From Ancylomarina subtilis (GTDB lineage: Bacteria > Bacteroidota > Bacteroidia > Bacteroidales > Marinifilaceae), in contig NZ_SHKN01000005.1 of assembly GCF_004217115.1 (NCBI RefSeq), positions 1-64,000 of the forward strand: a DNA stretch of 64,000 nucleotides, written 5' to 3'. Numbering within the stretch: the first letter of the stretch is position 1; each line of letters begins with the position of its first letter. The notes beneath the pieces are model-generated. The model saw only the letters and a list, made by a program, of their open reading frames with translations, ran no database searches and was not told where the DNA came from. The position numbers and the translations under genes were made by a program. This document shows, piece after piece, positions 25,195-34,208 of the stretch.

Positions 25195-25989
25195 TTAGTT
25201 CCCCAACTTTAAAATCCTAAATGCACCCTTTACTACTATTAAAAACACAATTGCCCCAATGATTAAATCAGGATATTTTGATTGTGTTAACAATACCAAT
25301 ACACCTGCAATGATAACACCAGTATTGATAATTATATCGTTTGATGTAAAAATCATGGTGGCTTTCATGTGCGCTTCTTCGCTTTTTGATTTTTGCAATA
25401 AATAAAGGCATATTGAATTGGCAATTAGTGCCAGTACAGATACGATAATCATGATTTGAAAATTTGGCACTTCTTCAAAACTAATAAACCTGCGTATTAC
25501 TTCTGTAAGACCAAGCAGGGCTAATGCCAATTGAAAATAGCCACTCAACTTTGCAACTTTTTTCTTTCGTATCACAGTTGAACCTACTGCCCAAAGGCTA
25601 AGACCATAAACCAAAGCATCTGCCAGCATATCCAATGAATCGGCAACCAAACCCATTGATTTTGAAATAAAACCCGTGGTAATTTCTATTATAAAAAAAA
25701 CAAAATTGATAATCAGAACTGTCCAAAGTAGTTTTGACTGTACACTTGGATTATCAATAAATTCATCTTGCTGAACAATGATAGTTTCTTTGCATTGAGC
25801 GCCTAAATTTAGTTCTTTCAATCGTTTTCCTATTTCCGTACTTTCTTCGGAATGAAAGACGGTAAGTTTCCGGTTTTCAATATCGAAAACCAGGCTTTTA
25901 ATCACGGGAAGCCCTTCCAGTTTCATCCTGATAAGGGATTCTTCGGAGGGGCAATCCATTTTTGAAATATGGAACGTACTCTTAAACAT
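25195..25989 (-). CDS. HMA-CDF cation transporter
   Basis: A 264-aa protein. Residues 1-75 are an HMA-like domain in which the loop reads KMDCPSEES, so only one Cys remains. Residues about 85-262 form the six-helix CDF transporter. TM2 carries VADSLDMLADA (DxxxD metal half-site). TM5 reads TSNDIIIN in place of the usual HxxxD, so the metal ligands are altered. It lacks a C-terminal cytoplasmic domain. It is last in the czc-like operon, 84 bases after the P-II-like gene, and probably moves a divalent metal. Confidence 0.85.
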   Translation of the reverse strand: MFKSTFHISKMDCPSEESLIRMKLEGLPVIKSLVFDIENRKLTVFHSEESTEIGKRLKELNLGAQCKETIIVQQDEFIDNPSVQSKLLWTVLIINFVFFIIEITTGFISKSMGLVADSLDMLADALVYGLSLWAVGSTVIRKKKVAKLSGYFQLALALLGLTEVIRRFISFEEVPNFQIMIIVSVLALIANSICLYLLQKSKSEEAHMKATMIFTSNDIIINTGVIIAGVLVLLTQSKYPDLIIGAIVFLIVVKGAFRILKLGN

Positions 25990-26073
25990 TGTCGATTTGT
26001 TTTTAATGTGAATTATTAAAACAGCAAGTTGACCAAAATATTAGGACAACCTGCTGCTCATTCTGCGATTATT

Positions 26074-26415
26074 TTACATCGTTTCAAGTCCTGTTTTTAT
26101 ACGGTGTACACTATCAACATTAGACACATATATTAATCCGTCTCCAGGATTGAGCGTTTTACCGTATTTTGAAATAATACAAACAACTTTTTCCACAAAG
26201 CTATCATAGACTACTATTTCAATTTTAGCAACGGGACTGTCTGTAACTGCAAATTTATCTGAAACAAATGCTTTTTCATCTTGAAATTTCCCTGTTCCTT
26301 CAGCAAGAGAAATTGTCATGTTCTCAAAGCCATTGTCTTTAAGTTGTTGAACAATTTCATTCACTTTGTTTGGTCGCACAAATGCTTTTATTTCTTTCAT
26401 TTTCATTAATTTCAT
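26074..26415 (-). CDS. P-II-like signalling protein of the metal operon
   Basis: A 113-aa protein with the P-II/CutA ferredoxin-like fold: MKEIKAFVRPNKVNEIVQQL at the start, the flexible loop region around LAEGTGKFQDEKAF, and GDGLIYVSNVDSVHRIKTG at the end (B-loop and C-terminal strand). The T-loop lacks the uridylylated Tyr motif of GlnB, and the gene is not near nitrogen genes. It lies between a CzcB adaptor and a CDF exporter, as do other P-II-like proteins linked to metal efflux. It may sense metal or nucleotide and regulate the pump (inference). Confidence 0.85.
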   Translation of the reverse strand: MKLMKMKEIKAFVRPNKVNEIVQQLKDNGFENMTISLAEGTGKFQDEKAFVSDKFAVTDSPVAKIEIVVYDSFVEKVVCIISKYGKTLNPGDGLIYVSNVDSVHRIKTGLETM

Positions 26416-26437
26416 TAGTGATAGTTATGTTTTTTTG

Positions 26438-27676
26438 TTAATCATCATCTCCGGTTTCTTCTTTTTTCATATCTGCCAAAAGATAATAGGCTGCATTCAT
26501 CACTATTTGAGTATCATCAGCTAAAGAATCAAGCAAATGGATTTCTGTATAACCATCGTCTTTCTGCCCGGTTATCACCTCTTTCATTCTGAAAGCCATT
26601 TTATTATCATCATCATCCATATTATATTCTTCTTGACTTTCACTTTTTTTGTGTTCATCATATTCGATTTCTTCAAGAGCTTCCTTATCCTGTATGAATA
26701 TGTATGATTTCGTTCCTTCCTTAACTATTGCATCATTAGGTAGTGTTAAGGTATAGTTTTCATCAGTGTGCAAACGTCCGTTGATATACATACCAGGAAT
26801 AAGATTTCCGACATTTTTTTCCAAACGAGCGTGAATAGAGACTGCTCTTGTATTCGTTTCAAACTCTTTCCCAATTGCAAAGACTGTTGCCGTAAGTTCT
26901 TCATTCGGTCGATTCGAAACTGTAAAAAGAATTTTTTGACCTTCTTTTACAAGATGGACATCTTTCTCATAAATCATAAAATCGGCATGAATTGTAGTGA
27001 TATCGGTAATTTCAATCAGTTTGTCTTTTGCATCCACATAAGTGCCTACATTAATATTAATTTCATTTACATAGCCACTTATTGGAGATATAATGTTTAT
27101 AGTGTTTGAGATTTCACCTTCTTTAACTTTTTCAGGAGAAATAAGTAATAATTTCAGTCGTGCTTTTAAACCTTCATATCTTGCTTTTGCGGTATTGTAT
27201 TCAGCTTTTGCTTGTTGGTAATCTTTACCTGCACCAACATTGTTTTCAAACAGTTCTTTTTGTCGTACATATTCCTGTTCTAAGTATTCAAGTTTATTGG
27301 CAATCACAGAAAAATCCTCTTGAAGGGCTATGTAATCGGGATGTTCAAGGACTGCAAGTAATTGTCCCTTACTTACTTTATCACCATGAAATACTTTAAT
27401 CTCTTTTACATTACCTCCAACTATAGCCGTAACCTCAGCAATACTAGATGGCGGAACTTCCAATTGCCCGTTAGTTTTTACCACCGTTGTTAAATTGCGC
27501 ATCAAAAAAACTCCTAGTTTTAAATCAAGGGCTTCCCGTTGTTTTTCATTTAACATAACCACTCCCTCGGGACTATTCTCTTCATGTTCTTCATCTTGAT
27601 GGCTATCCTTATTTTTGGAATTGCACGACATTAAGCTTGCAATGGCAATAAATGCTATAAATATTTTTGTTTTCAT
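26438..27676 (-). CDS. czcB: CzcB-type RND efflux adaptor lipoprotein
   Basis: A 412-aa membrane-fusion protein. The N-terminus is a lipoprotein signal (lipobox LMSC at about 15-18), followed by a His/Glu/Asp-rich stretch (SHQDEEHEENS). Then come the barrel-sandwich and alpha-hairpin domains (AEVTAIVGGNVKEI..., about 65-190), the beta-barrel and an acidic insert near 355 (EYDEHKKSESQEEYNMDDDDN). It couples the pump to the fused TolC-like domain. It lies between the P-II-like gene and the czcA fusion on the same strand. Likely substrates are Zn, Co or Cd (family knowledge). Confidence 0.9.
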   Translation of the reverse strand: MKTKIFIAFIAIASLMSCNSKNKDSHQDEEHEENSPEGVVMLNEKQREALDLKLGVFLMRNLTTVVKTNGQLEVPPSSIAEVTAIVGGNVKEIKVFHGDKVSKGQLLAVLEHPDYIALQEDFSVIANKLEYLEQEYVRQKELFENNVGAGKDYQQAKAEYNTAKARYEGLKARLKLLLISPEKVKEGEISNTINIISPISGYVNEININVGTYVDAKDKLIEITDITTIHADFMIYEKDVHLVKEGQKILFTVSNRPNEELTATVFAIGKEFETNTRAVSIHARLEKNVGNLIPGMYINGRLHTDENYTLTLPNDAIVKEGTKSYIFIQDKEALEEIEYDEHKKSESQEEYNMDDDDNKMAFRMKEVITGQKDDGYTEIHLLDSLADDTQIVMNAAYYLLADMKKEETGDDD

Positions 27677-27795
27677 CTGTTTCTATTTTATCTATTTGTC
27701 AGATGGAACTCCCATGAAATTTAATCACCCTTTTGTATGTAAAATTTGGATGATAAAATGTACATGGTCGGTTCATCATTATCTTATTTTATTGA

Positions 27796-30700
27796 TTATT
27801 TACCAGTAATATATTTCAGTTGGGCAGACAATTCAAAATACTCTGCCTGTTGCTTTAAAAAATCCTGTTTTGTTTTGATTGCCATTTCCATATTCTGAAT
27901 AAACTGAACATAGTCAATACTACCGAGGCGATACGCCAGATTGGATGCCTGAATTTGTTCATCAGCCAATGGCAAAGCTTCCTTTTGATAGTAATCGAGA
28001 ACTTCTTGTAAAGTGAGGTATCTACTAATCTGTTGATTATATCCAGCTTTTATTTCCAGTTTCTTTTGTTCGTATTGCTGACCAGCAATCTGGAAATTTA
28101 TTCTTGTAGCTTTGGTTTTGCCGGATTGGGAAAAAAACAATAGTGGAACAGATATTCCCGCTTCCCATCCATAAAATCCTGAATTGCCGTCAACTGATTG
28201 CAATTTATATCCCAAGTCTAATTTAGGTAGGAAATTAGACTTTTCTGCTTTCCATGCTGATTCTGCAACATCGATTCCAGTTGAGTAATAATTCAGTAAT
28301 GGACTTCCATTCAGGTAATTTTGCCCAGAAACAATATCAAAAACATGCTTTTCCAAATTCAGAATGTTAACATCAAATTCAGTAGGATATAAAAGGTATT
28401 GATTTAGAATTTGCAAGCTTGCATAATAGTTACTTTCAGCTTTCTTAATATTTACCTGTAATTCTTTGTATTTGGCCGATGCTGAAAGATATTCAATTTT
28501 AGAAGTTGCCTGAGTCTTGTATCTTAACTCCGCAGCTTTCTGGAAATTAGCGTACAAGCTATCAAGCTGTTTGAAAAGCTGAAATTGTTGTTTGGCATAG
28601 ACGGCATTGTACCATGCCATACTCACATCACGAGCCAATGAATATTCGGTAAGGTTCTGTCCCGATACAGCTTGTTGTGTTCGGGCATTGGCTAATTTAC
28701 TTTTTGAAGAAATACCAAATACATCGATATCCGACTGAACAATTCCTAATTGGTTTTGAACTCCTGGCATGCCATTTCCCACTTCTTCCTTACCTGTGTA
28801 AATTGATGTCCTGCCTAAATCATAAGCAGTAGCCTTAAGTGCTTTTTGTTTGTCAACTTCCAAACTGGCTGCCTTTATAGAAGGGTAGTTTTCTTTAGCC
28901 CTTTCAATAGCCATCTTCAACGTTAAGGTTGAATCCTGAGCCTTTGCATTTCCAGAAAAGCCTACACCTGCTAATATAAATAGCATAGATAATACAGCTG
29001 TACCAGGCTTAGGAAGCTTTATTCTTTTCCCTTTAGATTCAACAAACTTATAGAGAATCGGTAGCACAATCAGTGAAAGTAGAGTTGACGTGAGCATCCC
29101 CCCAATCACAACGGTAGCTAAAGGCCGTTGTACTTCTGCACCGGCAGACATTGATACCGCCATTGGTAAAAAGCCTAAAATATCCGTTGAAGCGGTTAAT
29201 AGTATTGGTCGGATTCGTCTAATAGACCCCTTTTTAATAATTTCGTTAATGTGTAACTTGCCTTCCGCTTTGAGTTCGTTAAAACCACTAATCAATACTA
29301 ATCCATTGAGGACAGCCACCCCAAACAGGACAATAAAACCTACCCCAGCAGAAATACTAAAAGGCATATCTCTTAAATACAAGGAAAATATCCCTCCAAC
29401 AGCGGCAAAAGGTACTGCTACATAAATCATGAGGGTTTGTTTGAACGATCTAACAGCGAAAAACACCAACATGAAAATTAATGCCAAAGCAAGCGGAACT
29501 ACAAGAGACAATCTTTTTGAAGCCCTTTTTAGATTTTCAAAAGCACCCCCATATCGAATATAATAACCCGTAGGTAGCTCCAATTTTTCATCTAAAGTAG
29601 CTTGAATTTCCTCTACAAGCGACTTGACATCCCTGCCTTCTACATTAATCCCTACATAGGTACGCCTGTTCGTATTATCACGACTAATTTGCATCGGACC
29701 CGGCTGATAACTTATTTCAGCAACTTCTTTTAATGGTATTTGATTACCATCGGGTAGATTTACAAACAGATTCCGGATATCGTCAATGCTTATGCGGTGC
29801 TCCTCGTCCAATCTAACAACAAGGTCGAACATTCGCTCACCTTCGTAAATACTTCCTGCAACCCCACCACTAAAAGCCGATTCAACAATGGTATTCAGTT
29901 CTTTAATAGTCAAGTTGTATCGACCAAGTTTATTGCGGTCGTAATGAACTGTAATCTGAGGCAAGCCACTTGTGGCTTCTGCTTTTACACCTGCGACACC
30001 TTCAATACCCGTAATAAGTCTGGCAATTTCTTTAGCTTTGTCAGCCAGTATATCCAAGTCATCACCATAAAGTTTTATGGCGACATCTTCACGAACACCT
30101 GTCAGCAATTCATTGAAGCGCATCTCAACAGGTTGAGTAAACTCATAATTGATACCGGGCAATACACTGATTTTTTCCCTGACTTTATCAATTAATTCCT
30201 CTTTTGATTCTGCTTTTGTCCATTTATCTTTTGGGGTCAATATCACAAAAATATCAGCAATGTCAAGTGGCATAGGATCCATGGGTAAATCTGCCACCCC
30301 AATTCTACTTTGAACACTTTCTACTTCATCAGGAAAGTTCTCCAAGACAATTTGTTCCAACCGGGTGGAGGCTTTTGTCACTTCGGTTAATGAGGTACCA
30401 GGCTTTAAAAACGCCTGAAAAGCGAAATCACCTTCATCGAGTTTTGGAATAAATTCGGCCCCCATTCTCGTAAACAAAAAACCGCCTGAGATTAATAATA
30501 CCAGAGCAATTGCAATTATAATACGGCTTTTATTAAGTGCCCAATCAATTACAGGGCTGTATATCTTTTCGAGTTTTCCAATAAATTTATCTCCCCATGA
30601 TTTTTTATTTGTTTTAGGTGGTTGAAGAAATGAGGCTGCCATCATAGGAATGTATGTAAGACATAATACCACCACACCTAATACAGCAAAGCCGAATGTC

Positions 30701-32136
30701 ATAGCCATAGGAATAAACATCTTACCTTCAACGCCTTGCAAGGCTAAAACGGGTATGAAAACGATCAAAATGATTAGCTGTCCAAAAAATGCAGAATTCA
30801 TCATTTTGCTTGCTGAATTATAGGCAATTTCATTACGTTTTTGTTGTTCCAGCTTTGTTCCTATAAAGCTTTTCCTATGAAGGTGAAAAATCATACTTTC
30901 AACTATAATGACTGCACCATCGACCAATATTCCGAAATCAAGAGCTCCTAAACTCATCAGGTTTGCCCATACCCCAAAAAGATTCATCATGATAAAAGCA
31001 AATAATAATGCCAATGGAATGGTTGAAGCTACAATTAAGCCACCTCTCAGATTTCCCAAGAATATCACCAGAATAAAAATTACAATTAACGCTCCCAAAG
31101 AAAGGTTCTCGGCAACAGTCGAAGTTGTACTTTTTATCAGCTTGCTGCGATCGAGAAAAGGTTTTATTATCACACCTTCAGGGAGTGATTTTTGTATTAA
31201 GGCCATCCGTTCTTTTACTGCCTTAATCACTTCGTTCGAGTTCCCCCCTTTCAGCATCATCACAATGCCACCGACAGCGTCACCTTTCCCATTTTTTGTA
31301 AACGCGCCAAAACGGACAAAACTACCGTATTTGACTTCTGCTACATCCCTTATAAATATTGGTTGACCGTCAATGTTTGCGACTAAAGTATTTTTGATAT
31401 CATCAATCGACCTCATTAATCCTTCACCCCTGATAAAATTAGCCTGAAAGTTTTTTTCAATATATGCCCCACCCGTATTCTGGTTGTTGTCTTTAAGGGC
31501 TTCAAATATATCCGACATAGCCAATCCCATACTCCTGAGTTTGTCAGGATTTATTGAGACCTCATATTGTTTTCCCCTGCCACCAAAAGAGTTAACCTCC
31601 ACAACACCAGGCAACATAGCCATTTGACGCTTTATAATCCATTCCTGCATGGTTCGAAGTTCCATATCATCATAAACGGTATCAAAACCAGGCTGCACTT
31701 CAAGCGTGTATTGATATATTTCGCCTAATCCAGTACTGATAGGAGCCATAAATGGTTCTCCAAAACCTTCGGGAATTTTTTCTTTCACCTCGGTTAATGC
31801 TTCACTAACCAATTGTCGTGGAAGATATGTCCCTGCACTTTCTTTAAAAACGATAGTTACAACCGAAAGCCCAAATCTAGAAACACTACGTATTTCTGTA
31901 ACATCAGGCAGGTTTGCTACTGCCAACTCAACCTGATAGGTAACAAATTGTTCAATGTCTTCTGTGCCTAAATTGGGCGCAGTTGTGATGACCAATACCT
32001 GATTGTTTGTTATATCGGGCATAGCATCAAGTGGCACTTTGTTCATGGAATATATTCCACCTAAAATCAGACCAATAGTCATCAGCCATATTAGTGCCTT
32101 ATTCTTTATTGAAAAAGATATTATTTTGTTTATCAT
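27796..32136 (-). CDS. czcA: CzcA RND metal pump fused to a TolC-like domain
   Basis: A 1446-aa fusion. Residues about 1-1040 are a heavy-metal-efflux RND pump: PLDAMPDITNNQV near the start, TM4 with GALDFGILVDGAVIIVES (proton-relay Asp and Glu), and second-half GVAVLNGLVLIS. A further hydrophobic, signal-peptide-like segment (about 1045-1065, ...FSGNAKAQ) leads into a TolC/OEP helical region to the end (about 1070-1440, LTLKMAIERAKENYPSIKAAS). The fusion replaces a separate outer-membrane channel and recurs in Bacteroidota. Gene order: fur, DUF6660, this gene, czcB, P-II, CDF. Confidence 0.95.
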   Translation of the reverse strand: MINKIISFSIKNKALIWLMTIGLILGGIYSMNKVPLDAMPDITNNQVLVITTAPNLGTEDIEQFVTYQVELAVANLPDVTEIRSVSRFGLSVVTIVFKESAGTYLPRQLVSEALTEVKEKIPEGFGEPFMAPISTGLGEIYQYTLEVQPGFDTVYDDMELRTMQEWIIKRQMAMLPGVVEVNSFGGRGKQYEVSINPDKLRSMGLAMSDIFEALKDNNQNTGGAYIEKNFQANFIRGEGLMRSIDDIKNTLVANIDGQPIFIRDVAEVKYGSFVRFGAFTKNGKGDAVGGIVMMLKGGNSNEVIKAVKERMALIQKSLPEGVIIKPFLDRSKLIKSTTSTVAENLSLGALIVIFILVIFLGNLRGGLIVASTIPLALLFAFIMMNLFGVWANLMSLGALDFGILVDGAVIIVESMIFHLHRKSFIGTKLEQQKRNEIAYNSASKMMNSAFFGQLIILIVFIPVLALQGVEGKMFIPMAMTFGFAVLGVVVLCLTYIPMMAASFLQPPKTNKKSWGDKFIGKLEKIYSPVIDWALNKSRIIIAIALVLLISGGFLFTRMGAEFIPKLDEGDFAFQAFLKPGTSLTEVTKASTRLEQIVLENFPDEVESVQSRIGVADLPMDPMPLDIADIFVILTPKDKWTKAESKEELIDKVREKISVLPGINYEFTQPVEMRFNELLTGVREDVAIKLYGDDLDILADKAKEIARLITGIEGVAGVKAEATSGLPQITVHYDRNKLGRYNLTIKELNTIVESAFSGGVAGSIYEGERMFDLVVRLDEEHRISIDDIRNLFVNLPDGNQIPLKEVAEISYQPGPMQISRDNTNRRTYVGINVEGRDVKSLVEEIQATLDEKLELPTGYYIRYGGAFENLKRASKRLSLVVPLALALIFMLVFFAVRSFKQTLMIYVAVPFAAVGGIFSLYLRDMPFSISAGVGFIVLFGVAVLNGLVLISGFNELKAEGKLHINEIIKKGSIRRIRPILLTASTDILGFLPMAVSMSAGAEVQRPLATVVIGGMLTSTLLSLIVLPILYKFVESKGKRIKLPKPGTAVLSMLFILAGVGFSGNAKAQDSTLTLKMAIERAKENYPSIKAASLEVDKQKALKATAYDLGRTSIYTGKEEVGNGMPGVQNQLGIVQSDIDVFGISSKSKLANARTQQAVSGQNLTEYSLARDVSMAWYNAVYAKQQFQLFKQLDSLYANFQKAAELRYKTQATSKIEYLSASAKYKELQVNIKKAESNYYASLQILNQYLLYPTEFDVNILNLEKHVFDIVSGQNYLNGSPLLNYYSTGIDVAESAWKAEKSNFLPKLDLGYKLQSVDGNSGFYGWEAGISVPLLFFSQSGKTKATRINFQIAGQQYEQKKLEIKAGYNQQISRYLTLQEVLDYYQKEALPLADEQIQASNLAYRLGSIDYVQFIQNMEMAIKTKQDFLKQQAEYFELSAQLKYITGK

Positions 32137-32289
32137 TTGATTTCTTTAAGTTTTTGTTGTGAATATGGTTAATGATAAGGCATTTACCTATATGATATTA
32201 ACCATAAAAAAAACTGTTATACACGCTGTTTCATATCAAGAAAATGATACGTGAGCGTGTTGCTCAATTATTAAGAAAGTATAAATGAA

Positions 32290-32595
32290 TTATATTTTGG
32301 GTGGTTGCCAGATAGAGGCAACAGGGCTTGGGAATGTAAATTCTTTATATTTAATATCTAAAGTAATTTCTACTAAATTGATAAAAGAAATATTAAACAA
32401 TGAGGGAAAAGATAGGGTTTGGCAACATTGACAAAAACAAAATGGGGAACATAAATCAACATCATTTGTCTGATTTGGGCTTTGTTTTGACAATTCAAAG
32501 GAAGCAGAATTTGTATCGGCAGTAATATTATCATTGCAAGTCATGGCTGTTAAAACCATTACATACACTGATAATATTACTGCTATATATTTCAT
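32290..32595 (-). CDS. DUF6660-family small protein
   Basis: A 101-aa protein from the ATG at 32595; the frame extends further upstream into the fur gene but those residues look non-coding. It has an N-terminal hydrophobic helix (MKYIAVILSVYVMVLTAM) as signal or anchor and a Cys cluster LCSPFCFCQCCQT about residue 60, then a hydrophobic C-terminal part. The Cys cluster is the hallmark of DUF6660 proteins, which in Bacteroidota sit between a Fur-type gene and czcA. The function is unknown; metal binding is likely. Confidence 0.8.
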   Translation of the reverse strand: MKYIAVILSVYVMVLTAMTCNDNITADTNSASFELSKQSPNQTNDVDLCSPFCFCQCCQTLSFPSLFNISFINLVEITLDIKYKEFTFPSPVASIWQPPKI

Positions 32596-32666
32596 TTGCA
32601 AATTCATCATTTCTTTAAAGTACAATGATAAAGATACACTAAAGTTCATGCAACTGGGTTGCAAAG

Positions 32667-33089
32667 TTAAACCTTGCAGTTCGAACAAATACCTTTAATA
32701 ACAAAATTTGCATTGGAAAACTCAAATCCATCTGGTAAATCAGGTTGCGGTATAGGTGAATCTTTGAGACAATAAGTTTTCCCACATTTATTGCATGAAA
32801 AATGTATATGTAAATATTCAGGTTCACAGGTGCAAAAATCTTCGCAAAGCGCATATTTTCGGGAACCAGTACCGTCTTCAATCGAATGAATAAGTTGGTT
32901 TTCTTGAAATGTCTTTAGAGTTCTATACAAAGTTGCCCTATCAGCATTTTCAAATTTTTGTTCTAATTCGGGCAGGCTGATTGCTGTTTTTTCTTCAATC
33001 AAAATCTGTAAAACTAACTGTCGCATGGCAGTTGGTTTAATGTTCTTTGATTTGAATTTGCGGTCTAATTCCTTTTTCATCCTATCCAA
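32667..33089 (-). CDS. Fur-family transcriptional regulator
   Basis: A 140-aa regulator. Residues 1-75 are the winged helix (PTAMRQLVLQILIEEK..., then DRATLYRTLKTFQENQLI). Residues 76-140 are the dimer domain with HIHFSCNKCGKTYCL and a terminal ICSNC, giving two CxxC structural-zinc pairs. The regulatory His/Glu ligands are partly present. It begins the czc-like cluster and probably controls it in response to Zn or a similar ion. Fur versus Zur cannot be told from sequence alone. An internal ATG at 33080 is an alternative start. Confidence 0.9.
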   Translation of the reverse strand: MDRMKKELDRKFKSKNIKPTAMRQLVLQILIEEKTAISLPELEQKFENADRATLYRTLKTFQENQLIHSIEDGTGSRKYALCEDFCTCEPEYLHIHFSCNKCGKTYCLKDSPIPQPDLPDGFEFSNANFVIKGICSNCKV

Positions 33090-33471
33090 TATTAAATTGT
33101 AGGTAATAACTCAAAGATAACAATTCATCATAGGTGCTGCAATGTCGCTTGAGTTTCATTTTATTTTTTGAAGGGAATAAAATAACTTTCTCCAAGCTTC
33201 CACTATATTATCATAAGAATTTTCTTTTTTCGCCTTGATCCTAAAACGAATATTTATATTCTATTATTGATATTATTTCTTATTTAAGTTCTGAAAAAGT
33301 AAATACACAAAGGAAATTTCCAGGTATATGTTCACCAATTATCCATTATTTCCTATATCCTCATACACAATTACACAATTACACAATTACACAATTACAC
33401 AATTACACAATTACACAAAATTAAAATTTCCAATTAAAAATAACACTATCAAATCTGTCAAGTTTACGTAA
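33090..33471. other. Intergenic region with octamer repeats
   Basis: A 382-bp AT-rich gap between the fur promoter side and the mobility module. It contains the ACACAATT tandem array and no supported gene. Confidence 0.5.
33365..33420. repeat. Tandem repeat of ACACAATT
   Basis: Six perfect 8-bp copies in a row (33365-33412) followed by a partial seventh (ACACAAAA). A short-period array of this kind is prone to slippage and may vary in copy number between strains. It is not a CRISPR (no spacers). Confidence 0.9.
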
Positions 33472-34050
33472 TTAAATTTCATGATTAAAACTTAAGCTGA
33501 CCAGTTCGAATGCATCTCTATTCTTACACTGTTCTGCGATTAGCCTAATTATACGATGGCACACCTTAGTAAGATTGTCAGGATAGGCTTGTTCATAAAC
33601 GATCTTATGCAGGATGTTACAAAAGCCCTCTCTCCTATTCCTTCTACTTCTAGTTAAGATGTTTTGATATAGTGGTGGTAAAGTATCGACGAGCTGATGA
33701 TTAGCGCTGAGCATTTCTTTTGCGATGTCGTTGGCGTAGACCATAAAAGTATTTAGGACTGGTGAGAAGCGTCGGAAGTCTTTTTCCTGAGAATAGGACT
33801 GAACTAGCTTCTTAGGTGAATCTGACATGAAGTATCGAGGGTGCTTGATCACTGTCTCGATGGCTTCGAACAGGGCCACCTTTCTCTCGAGTTCGAACTT
33901 GAGGTCTAAAAGATCTTTGAGCTCGAGTTGTGCTTGATCCAGGATTCGGATGAGGCCTGGAGATAATAAAGATTCGTTTTCTAAAAAGAAACCTATCAGG
34001 ATATTAATTTGCTTGGATAGGTTGTCGAGGTAAGTTTTTATTGTTTGCAT
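33472..34050 (-). CDS. Hypothetical protein of the mobility module, 192 aa
   Basis: A 192-aa mainly alpha-helical soluble protein (MQTIKTYLDNLSKQINILIG...). There is no membrane segment and no recognisable catalytic motif. A basic patch (ILTRSRRNRREG) near residue 132 could bind nucleic acid. It is downstream of the 265-aa winged-helix-like protein and shares its strand. I do not recognise the family. It probably belongs to the mobile element carrying the integrase. Confidence 0.55.
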   Translation of the reverse strand: MQTIKTYLDNLSKQINILIGFFLENESLLSPGLIRILDQAQLELKDLLDLKFELERKVALFEAIETVIKHPRYFMSDSPKKLVQSYSQEKDFRRFSPVLNTFMVYANDIAKEMLSANHQLVDTLPPLYQNILTRSRRNRREGFCNILHKIVYEQAYPDNLTKVCHRIIRLIAEQCKNRDAFELVSLSFNHEI

Positions 34051-34120
34051 AACGAAAGAATTACGAATTAATAATTACGAATGACGGCTAATAATTATGA
34101 GTTAGGAATTACAAATTACA

Positions 34121-34140
34121 TTTCGACAGGCTCACCGGGT
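34121..34140. repeat. REP-like unit (degenerate)
   Basis: TTTCGACAGGCTCACCGGG resembles the CTTCGACAGGCTCAGG palindrome class; another copy is at 35002-35018. It lies in a low-complexity stretch of AATTACGAATT-like words (34061-34120). Confidence 0.45.
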
Positions 34141-34161
34141 TTCGTCAAATCTTCCGATTTG

Positions 34162-34208
34162 GGGTTTTAAAGGGAAATGCTGCTGCGGCAGCATTCCCTT
34201 TAAAACCC
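34162..34208 (-). terminator. Very stable hairpin overlapping a stop codon
   Basis: The arms GGGTTTTAAAGGGAAATGCTGC (34162-34183) and GCAGCATTCCCTTTAAAACCC (34188-34208) pair over 21 bp with one bulged A. The right arm contains the TAA of the 34200-34997 gene. No U-run follows, so it may act as an mRNA 3' end or barrier hairpin. Confidence 0.65.

Noticed and set aside
33365-33420. Possible CRISPR-like array
   Set aside because: The 8-bp units are contiguous with no spacers; no cas genes are present in the window.
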